A stretch of 64,000 bases of DNA from DASUPK01 sp963833375. GTDB lineage: Bacteria > Actinomycetota > Thermoleophilia > Solirubrobacterales > 70-9. Position 1 is the stretch's first letter, and every line of letters starts with the position of its first letter. The notes below the pieces were generated by a model. The model made no database searches and was not told the DNA's origin. It saw only the letters and a program-made list of their open reading frames with translations. Made by a program: the position numbers and the translations under genes. Below, piece by piece: positions 51,236 through 61,077 of this stretch. The DNA is taken from contig CAWHXR010000007.1 in NCBI GenBank assembly GCA_963833375.1, positions 248,001-312,000 on the forward strand, written 5' to 3'.

Positions 51236-53542
51236 ATGAACCCGATAGCCACCACCCGGGTGGACCTGCACTGTCACTCGACCGCGTCCGAGGTCTCCAA
51301 GCTCGGCATCCAGCGCAGCCTCGGCCTGCCCGAGTGCGCGACGCCGCCGCAGGAGGTCTATGAGCTCGCCAAGCGGCGCGGCATGGACTTCGTGACGATC
51401 ACCGATCACGACACGATCGATGGCTGTCTCGAGATCGCCGACCGCGACGACGTCTTCATCTCCGAAGAGCTCACCGCCTGGTTCCGTGGCGAGCCACAGG
51501 CCGTTCACCTGCTCTGTCTCGGGATCAGCCCCGACGACCACACCTGGCTGCAGGAGCACAACCGTGATCTCGAGACCTGCGCCGAGTACCTGCACTCGCG
51601 CGGGATCTCCTGCTCGCTGGCCCATCCCTTCTACGCGGTCGAGGCGCCGCTCACCCCGGCGCATCGCAGGAGGCTCGCCGAGCTGTTCTGTGTGTGGGAG
51701 ACCCGCAACGGCTCCCGCGCGCGCGAGCTCAACATGCCGGCCGCGATCTACATCGAGACGCACGGTGGTACCGGCACCGGCGGCTCCGATGACCATGCCG
51801 GCGTGGATATCGGGCGGACGTTCACCGAGACGCCGCCCGCCGCCACGCCGGAAGAGTTTCTGCGCCACATCCGCGACGGTCGCGCGGAGGCCCGCGGAGA
51901 ACAGGGCAGCGCCGCGAAGTGGGCGCACGCGGCGATGGCGCTCGGCACGCGGGCGCTGCTGCTCGCGGACGGGTCGCCGTCTCTCAGGCAAACCGCCCGC
52001 ATTCCCGGACGCGAAGCGGAGGACGTGCGGGCAGGTGCTGAGGACATGCGGGCTGATGCGATCCTGAAGATCGCCGAGCGCGTGATCAGCGAGGGCGACG
52101 TCCGGCACGGCGAGGGCGAGGGCGATCTCGGCCCCGAGGACGCGCGGGCCCTGCTCAACGCGTTCGTCGCCGCGGTCGGCATCGAGCCCGGTCGGGCCCT
52201 GATCGAGCACATGCAGGCCGACGACTTCAGCCACGCGGAGCTGGCCCGGCGCGCGAGAAGGATCCACGAGCGCCGGCTGCGCGAGGTCGTGGAGGAGACC
52301 GTCGAGACGCTTGGACGCGGGGGCGAGCCGGCCGAGCTCGCCGCTCGCGCGGTGGAGACCGGCCGCAACCTCTTTCGAGCCGCGATCCCGGCGGTCCCGT
52401 ATGCGCCCGCGGCCGCCTTCCTCGGCAAGGAGAAGGCCAAGCTCACGCCCGCCGAGGGCCCGAAGCGCGTAGCCCTCGTCGCCGATGCGATCGGCGGTGT
52501 GCACGGAGTGACGCACACGATCGAGCGGATCCGCGAGCTCGGCGTGCCCGGCTACGAGGTCGAGGTGGTGGGGACTGATCGCAACGTCGACCGCAGGCTC
52601 TCGGCGGTCGCCGAGATCGATGTTCCCTTCTACGCCGGTCTCGAGATCGGCATCCCGAGCCTGCCGGCCATGGTCGAGGTGCTCGCGGAGGGCCGCTTCG
52701 ACGCGGTGCACGTGACCGCGCCGGGCCCCGCCGGCGTGACCGCGGCGCTGATCGCGCGGATTATGGAGCTCCCGGTGCTCGGCAGCTGGCACACCGAGCT
52801 CGGCGCGTACGCCGGCCTTCGCTCGGCTTCTCCCGAGCTCGAGCGCGGGTCGGACCTGGCCCTCTCGCTGTTCTACCGGCAGTGCGGGCGGGTCCTCTCG
52901 CCCAGTCCGGCGAGCGACGAGTCCCTCGTCCGCCTCGGCGTCGAGCGTCCCGCGATCGGGCGCTGGGGTCGCGGCGTCGACACCTCCCGCTTCGACCCTG
53001 GGCTCCGGGATCCCGATTCCTATCCCGGGCGAGATCAAGGTCCTATATGTCGGGAGGCTGACGAGGGAGAAGGGCGTCGACCTGCTCGCCGACGCCTTCA
53101 TCGCCGCGCACGAGGCCGACCCGCGGCTCCATCTCCTGTTGGCCGGCGGCGGGCCGGAGGAGGAGATGCTCCGCGGCCGGCTCGGGGACCGGGCCACGTT
53201 CCTCGGCTGGCTGGGCGGCGGCGAGCTGCCGCAGGCATACGCGAGCGCCGACGTCTTCCTCTTCTGCAGCCGGACCGACACGTTCGGACAGGTCATCGTC
53301 GAGGCGGGGGCCAGCGGACTGCCGGTGGTCGCCGTCGATGAAGGAGGCCCAACCTCCATCGTGGTCGACGGCGAGACTGGGCGGTTGTGCGAGGCCGATC
53401 CGGAGATCCTGGCCGCGGCGGTCCGGCAGCTCGCCGACTCGCCGGCCTGGCGGGTGAAGCTCGGGCGCCAGGGCCTCGAGGCCGCCCGGCGGCGCACCTG
53501 GCGGCCGCCATGACTGAGCTCGCCGAGGGCTATGACCGCTGA
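51236..53542 (+). CDS. PHP-domain/GT4 glycosyltransferase fusion, two frameshifts
   Basis: About 768 residues. Residues 1-290 are a PHP metal-phosphoesterase: VDLHCHSTASEV, TITDHDTIDG, LAHPFYAVEAP and GGSDDHAGVDIG. A helical linker (about 290-405) follows, then a GT-B glycosyltransferase from KRVALVADAIGGVHGVTHTIE; the sugar-nucleotide half has LYVGRLTREKGVDLL (after a break near 53023), AGGGPEEEMLRGRLG and FGQVIVEAGASGLPVVAV. A second break near 53505 restores the end AAMTELAEGYDR. The GT resembles lipid glycosyltransferases such as SqdX. It follows a Pho box, implying induction when phosphate is low. Confidence 0.8.
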
Positions 53543-53631
53543 CCGAGCCGGCGGAGGAGCCCCGCATCAAGTTCGTCAGGGCGGCTTAGGGTCCGCTGCA
53601 GGACAGTGCGCCCGACCGAGCGGTCCGCCGC

Positions 53632-53637
53632 TAAGGT
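53632..53637 (+). promoter_or_regulatory. -10-like TAAGGT before ppk
   Basis: TAAGGT ends six bases before the GTG at 53644, with no ribosome-binding site between, so the ppk transcript is probably leaderless. Confidence 0.4.
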
Positions 53638-53643
53638 GGGTTT

Positions 53644-55833
53644 GTGACCGACGAGCTCGCCCAGCGCAAACAGGAATCGAGCGGGTCGGCGGACGACGGA
53701 GGAGCGACGATCGCGCCGGAGGCCGTGCGGACCAGGGACTCTGGGCCCGACCTCACCGACCCCTCGCTCTACTTCAACCGCGAGCTCTCCTGGCTCGACT
53801 TCAACGAGCGGGTCCTCCAACTCGCCGAGGACCCTCGCGCGCCGCTCCTCGAGCGCGTCAACTTCTGCGCGATCTATCAGGACAACCTCGACGAGTTCTT
53901 CATGGTCCGCGTCGCGGGCCTGCACGACCAGGTCGAGTCGAAGATCGACGCTCGCGGCGCCGACGCGCTCGCGGCCAGCGAGGTGATCCACCTGATCCGC
54001 CAGCGGACGATCGACCTGCGGGTCAGGCTCAGGCGCTGCTTCGAGGACGAGATCCAGCCGGCGCTCGCGGAGCACGGCATCCGCCTGATCTCGCTGGATG
54101 CAGCGAACGCGGAGGAGCGCGAGCAACTGGAGGGGCTGTTCACCGGCCAGGTCTTTCCGTCGCTGACGCCGCTGGTGATCGGCCGCGGCAGGCCCTTCCC
54201 CTACATCTCGAACATGTCGCTCAGCATCGGCGTCCTGCTGCGCAACCCGGAGAAGGACGAGGAGGTCGCCGCGCGCGTCAAGGTGCCGAAGGAGCTGCTG
54301 CGCCGCTTCCTCCCGATCGGAGACGGGCTCACCTTCGTCCCGCTCGAGGAGGTGATCGCCGCCAACCTCGACGACCTCTTCCCGGGGATGGAGATCGTCC
54401 ACCACTCGCTCTTCCGGGTGACCCGCGACACCGACTACGACGTCTCCGACGAGGCGGACGACCTGCTGCTCGCCGTCGAGGAGGAGGTGCGCCGCCGGCG
54501 CTTCGGCGAGGTCGTCCGCCTGGAGGTCTCGCCGGAAATGGAGTCGAGGCTGCGAGACCAGCTGATCGAGGCCATGGAGATCAACGAGCAGCAGGTCTAC
54601 GAGCCACCCGGGCTGCTCGGTCTCGACGACCTCGCCGACATCTACTCGATCCAGGGCTTCCGCGAGCTCCGCTACCCGGCCTGGCAGGGGGTGACCCCGG
54701 CCCAGCTGCAGCAGGGGAGCCGCTCACAGCGCGAGATCGACGTCTTCGCGGCGATGCGCCAGGGCGACATCCTCGTCCACCACCCGTACGACTCCTTCAC
54801 GGGGTCGGTCGAGCGCTTCGTCCGCCAGGCGGTCGAGGACCCGAACGTCCTGGCCATCAAGCAGACGGTGTACCGGACGAGCGCCGACTCGCCGCTGGTG
54901 CCGGGATTGATCGAGGCCTCGGAGCGCGGCAAGCAGGCGGTCTGCCTGGTGGAGCTGAAGGCCCGCTTCGACGAGAGCGCCAACATCCGCTGGGCGAGGG
55001 CGCTGGAGGAGGCGGGCGTCCACGTCGTCTACGGGATCCCCGGTCTGAAGACCCACGTCAAGTGCGTCCTGGTGGCGCGCCGTGAGGGCGACGGGGTGCG
55101 GAACTACGTCCACATCGGGACCGGCAACTACAACCCGAAGACCGCCCGCATCTACACGGACTTCGGCCTCTTCACCGCCAACCCGGAGATCGGGGACGAC
55201 ATCGCCGAGATGTTCAACTACCTGACCGGCTACGCGCGGCCGAGCGGCTACCGCAAGGTCCTGGTCGCCCCCTTCAACCTGAAGGAGGAGATCGTCGGCG
55301 AGATCGAGCGGACGATCGAGGCCCACTCGCCGGAGCGGCCGGCGCGGATCCGCATGAAGATGAACTCGCTGCTCGACGCACCCTGCATCAGGGCGCTCTA
55401 CCGCGCCTCGCAGGCGGGGGTGGAGGTCGACCTGAATGTCCGGGGAATCTGCGCGCTGCGGCCCGGTGTCCAGGGCGTCTCGGAGAACATCCGGGTCGTC
55501 TCGATCGTCGGACGCTTCCTGGAGCACTCGCGGATCTACTCGTTCGAGCGGCCCGACGAGACCCGGATCTACATCGGCTCGGCCGACCTGATGCCGCGCA
55601 ACCTCTATAACCGCGTCGAGCTGCTCACGCCCGTCGAGGAACAAGCGAACCACGATCAGCTCACCGATGCACTCGACCGTGCCTTCGCCGACAACACCAA
55701 TTCGTGGGAGCTCGGCAGCGATGGGGTCTGGTCAAGGCGGACGATCAACGGCGATCAGCCGCGCTCTATGCAAGTCGAGTTGATCGAGCGTCACACGAAG
55801 CGCGCGGAGGAGGCCGCAGTAGTCAGGGGCTAG
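53644..55833 (+). CDS. ppk1: polyphosphate kinase 1
   Basis: The 729-residue enzyme has all PPK1 parts: NRELSWLDFNERVLQLA at the start, HHPYDSFTGSVERFVRQA, KQTVYRTSADSPLV (ATP-site region), the phospho-histidine motif GLKTHVKC (His 471), YVHIGTGNYNPKTARIYTD and the second conserved His in GRFLEHSRIYSF. It builds polyphosphate reversibly from ATP in the cytosol at the membrane. GTG start with a leaderless-type -10 box. A PhoU-like DUF47 gene follows, matching a polyphosphate/phosphate unit with ppx and CHAD. Confidence 0.97.
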   Translation: MTDELAQRKQESSGSADDGGATIAPEAVRTRDSGPDLTDPSLYFNRELSWLDFNERVLQLAEDPRAPLLERVNFCAIYQDNLDEFFMVRVAGLHDQVESKIDARGADALAASEVIHLIRQRTIDLRVRLRRCFEDEIQPALAEHGIRLISLDAANAEEREQLEGLFTGQVFPSLTPLVIGRGRPFPYISNMSLSIGVLLRNPEKDEEVAARVKVPKELLRRFLPIGDGLTFVPLEEVIAANLDDLFPGMEIVHHSLFRVTRDTDYDVSDEADDLLLAVEEEVRRRRFGEVVRLEVSPEMESRLRDQLIEAMEINEQQVYEPPGLLGLDDLADIYSIQGFRELRYPAWQGVTPAQLQQGSRSQREIDVFAAMRQGDILVHHPYDSFTGSVERFVRQAVEDPNVLAIKQTVYRTSADSPLVPGLIEASERGKQAVCLVELKARFDESANIRWARALEEAGVHVVYGIPGLKTHVKCVLVARREGDGVRNYVHIGTGNYNPKTARIYTDFGLFTANPEIGDDIAEMFNYLTGYARPSGYRKVLVAPFNLKEEIVGEIERTIEAHSPERPARIRMKMNSLLDAPCIRALYRASQAGVEVDLNVRGICALRPGVQGVSENIRVVSIVGRFLEHSRIYSFERPDETRIYIGSADLMPRNLYNRVELLTPVEEQANHDQLTDALDRAFADNTNSWELGSDGVWSRRTINGDQPRSMQVELIERHTKRAEEAAVVRG

Positions 55834-55874
55834 GCCGCCGCGGTCAGTCCGTGGTCGCCCGGGAGGACCTCTGG

Positions 55875-55880
55875 TAGCTT
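55875..55880 (+). promoter_or_regulatory. -10-like TAGCTT before the DUF47 gene
   Basis: TAGCTT ends eight bases before the GTG at 55889, again without a ribosome-binding site. Confidence 0.35.
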
Positions 55881-55888
55881 GGCCCTCG

Positions 55889-56509
55889 GTGCCCCTCCGC
55901 TCCGGGACAAGCAGGGATTCGGCCTATTTCGAGCTGCTCGCGGAGTCCGGCGCGAACATCCTGCGGGCCGCGAAGCTACTGGAGCATATGTTCGACACTT
56001 GGCCCGACGAGAGCGGAGTCGCGCGGGACATCCTCAAGGCCGAGCAGGAGGGCGACAGGATCACTCAGGAGATCATCCGGCGCCTGAACGCCGCGCCCCC
56101 CAAGGGTCTCGACAGCGCCGACGTCTACGCCCTCGCCACGCAGCTCGACGACATCATCGACGACATCGAGGAGGCCGCCGACTTCATGGGCCTCTTCGCC
56201 ATCGAGGCACCGATGGAGCAGGCGCACGTGCTCTCCAACATCCTCGCGCAGTCATGTGGGCAGGTCTCGGGGCTGCTCACGGACCTGCGCGGATTCAGCG
56301 ACCTCGAGCCCTACTGGGTGGAGATCCATCGGCTGGAGAACGAGGGTGACCGGGTCTGGCGCGAGGCGCTCGCCTCGCTCTTCTCGAACGGCATCGACCC
56401 GATGGTCGTGATCCGCTGGAAGGACATCTTCGGCCTGCTCGAGCGCGCCATCGACTCCACCGAGACGGCGGCTCATAAGATCGAGGCGATCGCCGTCAAG
56501 CACTCCTAG
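55889..56509 (+). CDS. DUF47 family PhoU-like protein
   Basis: A 206-residue all-helical protein: FELLAESGANILRAAKLLEHMF, ADVYALATQLDDIIDDIEEAADFM and DIFGLLERAIDSTETAAHKIEAI, where the E/D-x-x-x-D patterns bind metals as in PhoU. DUF47 genes usually lie directly before a Pit phosphate permease; here no pit gene follows, and the protein is placed after ppk. It probably regulates phosphate or polyphosphate handling. GTG start. Confidence 0.88.
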   Translation: MPLRSGTSRDSAYFELLAESGANILRAAKLLEHMFDTWPDESGVARDILKAEQEGDRITQEIIRRLNAAPPKGLDSADVYALATQLDDIIDDIEEAADFMGLFAIEAPMEQAHVLSNILAQSCGQVSGLLTDLRGFSDLEPYWVEIHRLENEGDRVWREALASLFSNGIDPMVVIRWKDIFGLLERAIDSTETAAHKIEAIAVKHS

Positions 56510-56523
56510 CGCCAGGGCTCGCC

Positions 56524-57005
56524 ATGGCCGGGACCCCGGAAGCGGCAGGCACGAGACCGAGGAGGAGCGGGCGGACCGGAACCTCACGGACCTGCTCCAG
56601 GAGCTGCGCGTGGCGCTGCCGGGGGTGCAGGTCCTGTTCGCCTTCCTGCTCACCGTTCCGTTCACTCAGCGCTTCAGCGAGCTGAGCGACTTCGACGAGA
56701 AGCTCTACTACGGCGTGCTGATCTGCGTAGCCCTGGCGACCGTGATGCTGGTCGCCCCCACCGCCGGCCACCGCATCCTCTTCCGCCGCCAGCAGAAGGA
56801 GTTCATCGTCACGATCTCGAACACGCTCGCCGTTGCCGGCCTGATGCTGCTGGCGATCGCCATGTGCGGCGCGATCGCCTTGATCAGCGATTTCCTCTTC
56901 GGGACGACCACGGCAGTGATCAGCACCATCGTGATGGCCGCCGCGTTCGTCGGCTTCTGGTATCTGGGGCCGGTAGTGCGAAGGCAGAGCCTGCCCCCGC
57001 GCTGA
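56524..57005 (+). CDS. DUF6328 family membrane protein, N-terminal frameshift
   Basis: From about 56555 the frame reads ETEEERADRNLTDLLQELRVALPGVQVLFAFLL, the DUF6328 signature, followed by three more hydrophobic helices (YGVLICVALATVMLVAP, ISNTLAVAGLMLLAIAM, TTAVISTIVMAAAFVGFW). No start codon lies in that frame, but an ATG at 56524 (MAGTPEAA) fits if one base is missing near 56550. The family is of unknown function and common in high-GC actinobacteria. Confidence 0.7.
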
Positions 57006-57031
57006 GCGGGGCGGAGCCGGCACCTATCAGG

Positions 57032-58171
57032 TTGAAGGTCCTGGTCTTCAGCGCGTCGATCGGCGAAGGCCACGACCTTCCCGCCCGGGTGCTGGCCGAG
57101 GGGATCGCCGAGGAGGCGCCGGGGGCGAAGGTGGAGATCGTCGATTCGCTGGCGCTGGTCAACCCGCTCGTGCGTCGGCTGGTCCTCGACAGCTCGCGCT
57201 TTCACTCCAAGTGGGGAAACCGGGTGTTCGACCTCTCTTACAGGCTGATCACGGACGTGCGTCCGACGCGTTGGCTCGCCGCGAGGCTGACCCAGTGGCT
57301 GGCCGCGCGGCCGATCAGGCGAGCGGTCCTCGAGCGGGCTCCCGATGTCGTGGTTTCGACCTATCCAGGCAGCACGGAGGTCCTGGGCGACCTCCGTGCC
57401 AAGGGAAAGATCGACGTCCCAATCGTCTCTGCAATCACCGACCTGGCGGCACTGCGCTACTGGGCACACCCCGGCGTCGACCTCCACCTGATCACGCACC
57501 CCGAGTCCGCGGAGGAGGTCCTTCAGATCGCACCGAGCACCGACGTGCGCTGCGTCCGCGGCCTCACCGACGAGCGCTACTACGACGCGCGCAGCCAGGC
57601 CGAGGCGCGACGCGACCTCCGGCTGCCCGCGGAGGGGCCGGTGGTGATCGTCTCGGGCGGAGGCTGGGCGGTCGGGGACCTGGAGGGCGCAGCCGAGGAG
57701 GCCCTGAAGGTCCCGGGCGCGACCATCGTATGCCTCTGCGGCCGAAACGCTGAGCTTCACGCTCAGCTCACGGAGCACTTCGCCGGTGAGTCGCGCGTCG
57801 CCGTCGCGGGGTTCACCGACCGGATGCCGGACTGGTTCGCGGCCGCGGATGCCCTCGTTCACTCGACGGCCGGGCTCACCGTCCTAGAGGCGATCATGCG
57901 GGGCTGCGCCGTCGTCTCATACGGCTGGGGTATGGGACACGTACGGGTCAACAACGAGGCGTACGCCCGCTTCGGGTTGGCGGAGGTGGCCAGTTCGCGC
58001 GAGGAGCTTGCCGGTGCGCTCCAGCGGGCGCTCGCCACCAAGCCCGCGCCGGATGCCTCCTTTGCGCAACTGCCGTCCGCGGCGTCAGCCGTCCTCGGCC
58101 TCGCCGACGGCGAGCTGCGCGACGGCCGGGGAGCTCGCGAGCAAGCCCGCGCCCACGGCGACCGCCGCTAG
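57032..58171 (+). CDS. MGDG synthase-type glycosyltransferase (GT28)
   Basis: A 379-residue GT-B enzyme. The N-half opens KVLVFSASIGEGHDLPARVLAEGI, the GxGH motif of MGDG synthases and processive diacylglycerol glucosyltransferases (MurG family), with FHSKWGNRVFDLSYRLITD. The C-half has VVIVSGGGWAVGDLEGA, CLCGRNAEL and STAGLTVLEAIMRGCAVV, the nucleotide-sugar site. It should transfer a sugar from UDP to a membrane lipid. TTG 57032 begins the fold. Its end overlaps the convergent transporter gene by about 87 bases. Confidence 0.82.
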   Translation: MKVLVFSASIGEGHDLPARVLAEGIAEEAPGAKVEIVDSLALVNPLVRRLVLDSSRFHSKWGNRVFDLSYRLITDVRPTRWLAARLTQWLAARPIRRAVLERAPDVVVSTYPGSTEVLGDLRAKGKIDVPIVSAITDLAALRYWAHPGVDLHLITHPESAEEVLQIAPSTDVRCVRGLTDERYYDARSQAEARRDLRLPAEGPVVIVSGGGWAVGDLEGAAEEALKVPGATIVCLCGRNAELHAQLTEHFAGESRVAVAGFTDRMPDWFAAADALVHSTAGLTVLEAIMRGCAVVSYGWGMGHVRVNNEAYARFGLAEVASSREELAGALQRALATKPAPDASFAQLPSAASAVLGLADGELRDGRGAREQARAHGDRR

Positions 58172-58964
58172 GGCCATCACCAGCACCGCGCCGCCGAGCG
58201 GCGTCCCGCCCCAGGGCTCGCCGCCCACGAGCGGCGCCATCACGACCGGGATGACGATCTGCATGACGAGCACGGTGGGTGCCACCCGGGTCGCGGCGAA
58301 TCGCTGGAGGGCGGTCGACTCGCTCGTCAGGCCGATCAGCACGACCACCGGCGACCAGCGCCGCCCACGCGACCACGGCGAGCAGCGCGCCCTCGGAGGC
58401 GTCCTGGGCGACGATCTTGGCGACGAAGGCGGCCATCCCGTCGGCCGCGCCGGCGCTCGCGACCAGCAGCAGCATCGGCAGGGCGCTCCGGCGGGCCAGA
58501 GCGATCGCGTATGGGGCGGCCGTCACGGTCGCCAGGATCGCCAGCGCCACGACGAGCTCGGCATCGCGCTGCACCTCACCGGGCTCGCGCGGGGCGGCCC
58601 AGGCGAACACCCCGACGGAGGCGATGATCAGGACCACCGCCGCGATCTCCCTCGGGCCGACGGACTCGCCCAGGATCCGCACCCCGAGCACGAGCAGCAG
58701 GAGCAGCCCGAGCGCGAGAGTCGGCTGGACCAGGGTGAGGGGCGCGTGGGCAAGCGCCAGGATCTGCAGCGGCCAGCCCACGAGGGAGAGCGCGGTCGCT
58801 CCGACCCAGAGAGGCCGTGTCAGCAGATGGGTCATCAGCGAGGGCTTCAGGGCGCGCTCGGCCGGCGCCCTCCGGGCCTCGAGTGCCTGCAGCGCGTAGC
58901 CGGTCTCGTAACAGCAGGCGGCGGCGAGGGCCAGACCGAAGCCGAGAGCGATCTCCCCGTCCAT
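58085..58964 (-). CDS. DMT-superfamily transporter, frameshifted
   Basis: From ATG 58964 the frame encodes five or six helices: MDGEIALGFGLALAAACCYETG, LWVGATALSLVGWPLQILALA and PLTLVQPTLALGLLLLLVLG. After GALLAVVAWAALVAG, at about 58350, the continuation MVVLIGLTSESTALQRFAATRVAPTVLVMQIVIPV is in another frame and completes about ten helices. This is the EamA-like DMT arrangement of actinobacteria (often annotated DMT family). The substrate is unknown. The start is 18 bases from the divergent deacetylase gene. Confidence 0.75.
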
Positions 58965-58982
58965 GAATGGCACCATCCTGCC

Positions 58983-59675
58983 ATCCGCAAGGGAATCCTC
59001 ATTGGCTCGGCCGCCGCGGCGGCCGCTTGGTGGCTGCCGGCGCTCGCCCCGGTCGTGCCGGGCGTCGCCGAGGCGCTCGGCCTCCCTCGGCGCATCGATG
59101 ACCCCGGCGGGGTGGCGCTGACCTTCGACGACGGCCCGCATCTCGAGGGCACCCCTGCAGTGCTCGCGGCCCTCGAGCAGGCGAACGCGAAGGCCACCTT
59201 CTTCCTCTGCGGCGAGCAGGTCGAGCGCGCCCCAGCGCTGGCGGCGGAGATCGTGGCCGCCGGCCACGCCGTGGCCGTGCACGGCTATCGCCACCGCAAC
59301 GTGCTCCGGCTGGCGCCGCGGACCTTCGTCGACGACCTCGAGAGGGGGATCGCCGCGATCGAGGACGCGGCGGGACTGCGCCCCGAGCTCTACCGCCCTC
59401 CCTATGGAATCGTCAGCTATCCCGGGATGGTGGAGGTGACGGTCCGGGGCCTGCGGACGCTGCTCTGGTCGCGCTGGGCGCACGACTGGCGGGCGAACCG
59501 GTCGGCTGCGGAGATCGCGGCCGAGGCGACCGAGGACCTCACCGGCGGCGACGTCCTGCTGCTCCACGACGCCGACCACTACAGCGAGCCGGGGTGCTGG
59601 CGCGGGACGGTCGAGGCGATCCCGGCCATCGCCGAGACGATCGAGGCCGCCGGCCTGCGGCCGGTCTTACCCTAA
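58983..59675 (+). CDS. polysaccharide deacetylase (NodB homology), start non-canonical
   Basis: About 230 residues: a signal-anchor helix (ILIGSAAAAAAWWLPALAPVV), then the NodB blocks VALTFDDGPHLEGTPAVLAAL, HAVAVHGYRHRNVLRLAPRT, YRPPYGIVSYPG and GGDVLLLHDAD. These bind Zn and remove N-acetyl groups from surface polysaccharide or peptidoglycan sugars. No ATG, GTG or TTG begins the frame near the helix; ATC 58983 or ATT 58995 (with AAGGGA ahead) are the candidates. The gene is divergent from the DMT transporter. Confidence 0.85.
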   Translation: MRKGILIGSAAAAAAWWLPALAPVVPGVAEALGLPRRIDDPGGVALTFDDGPHLEGTPAVLAALEQANAKATFFLCGEQVERAPALAAEIVAAGHAVAVHGYRHRNVLRLAPRTFVDDLERGIAAIEDAAGLRPELYRPPYGIVSYPGMVEVTVRGLRTLLWSRWAHDWRANRSAAEIAAEATEDLTGGDVLLLHDADHYSEPGCWRGTVEAIPAIAETIEAAGLRPVLP

Positions 59676-59684
59676 CCGCGGTGG

Positions 59685-61077
59685 CTAGGCAACGGTGTCG
59701 GTCGCGGCTTCCTCGTCGTCGCGCCAGCGGATCGCCGCAGCGGCGACCACGAGGGCGATGGCCAAACCCATCGCGCAGAGCGCGATCGTGCCCTTGTGGG
59801 GCATGCCCAGGTTGAGGATGTTCCGCGTCCAGGGGAGGGTCTCGAGGACCACGTAGCCGGCGACCAGCCAGCCGGCGAAGACGCCGCCGCGCGCCGGACG
59901 TCCCGAAGGGCCGAGCGGCAGCACGGAGAGGGCGGCGAGAATCGTGATCAGGCAGGTGACCGCGACGTAGCCGACCTGGCCGGTGCCGAAGTCGTCGGTG
60001 CGGGAGGCGAGCAGGGACGGGATCAGCGTGCCGGCGACGGCGGCGAGGGTCACGATCCAGGCGCTGGGCCAGGTCGGAGCCGCCCTGCCGGGCCAGCCGG
60101 GCAGCTCGGTCGCGGCGGCAACGGGCACGCGTGCGGGCGGCTCGACGGGCTCGGGCTCGGGAGCCGGAGCCGGCGCGCGGTCGGGCTCGAGCCAGGCGAG
60201 GTAGCGGCGGACGCCCTCGCGCAGCGGGGTGGAGGCGCGCCAGCCGAGCTCCCGCGCGGCCCGCTCGTTCGAGATCACGGCGCCGCCGAAGTCTCCGTTG
60301 CGGCCCGGCGTGTGGACGATCTCGGTGTCGTCGATCAGCTCGGAGACGATGTCGGCGAGCTCGCGGATCGTCACGGTCTCGTCGCCGGCGAGGTTGTAGA
60401 CGCGGTTCTCGGCGCCCGTGCTGGAGCCCCGCGACCACTCCCTCGGCCAGATCCTCGACGTAGACGAAGCGGCGGGTCTGAAGCCCGTCGCCCGCGATCG
60501 TCAGGGGCTCGCCCTTGAGCGCCTTCGAGACGAAGATCGGGATCACCGCGGCGGGCCTGGCGCGGGGGCCGTACGGGATGCCGAAGCGAAGGATCGTGCA
60601 GGGCACGTCGTAGAGCTCGGCGTAGGAGGTGCAGTACATCTCGCCCGCGAGCTTGCTCGCCGTGTAGAGATGGTCGGGAAGCCCGAGCGGCGCGTCCTCG
60701 TCGATCAGGCCGTCGCCGGAGGCGCCGTAGACCCAGATCGTGCTGCCGTAGACGACGCGCGTGCCGGTGGCGCGAGCCGCCTCGAGAACCGCCAGGGTGC
60801 CGCGCGAATTGACCTCCTCGGCGTCCACCGGCTCCTCCTTGACGATGCCGACGTCCGCGCAGGCCGCGAGGTGGACGACCGCCTCGCAGTCCGCCATCGC
60901 GGCGCGGAGCGTCTCCTGGTCGAAGAGGTCGCCGACGACGGAGTCGAACGGACCCGGGCTCGTGATGCGGGGACTCCCGGAGGTCGTAGATCCGCGGCTC
61001 GTACCCCGCGTCGGCCAGCTTGTCGACGACGTGCGAGCCGATGAAGCCGGACCCGCCGGTGACCAGTACGCGGCTCA
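59685..61077 (-). CDS. NAD-dependent epimerase fused to a membrane domain, two frameshifts
   Basis: GTG 61077 begins VSRVLVTGGSGFIGSHVVDKLA, a Rossmann NAD site. After a break near 60960 come VVHLAACADVGIV, VVYGSTIWVYGASGDG, YTASKLAGEMY (catalytic YxxxK) and LRFGIPYGPRARP. After a second break near 60420 come TIRELADIVSELIDD and the SDR C-terminus. Then a Pro/Glu linker (APAPEPEPVEPPA) leads to about four or five transmembrane helices (IVTLAAVAGTLIPSLLAS, VAVTCLITILAALSVLPL, FAGWLVAGYVVLETL). The GTG overlaps the DegT stop. It probably makes a surface sugar nucleotide at the membrane. Confidence 0.75.
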
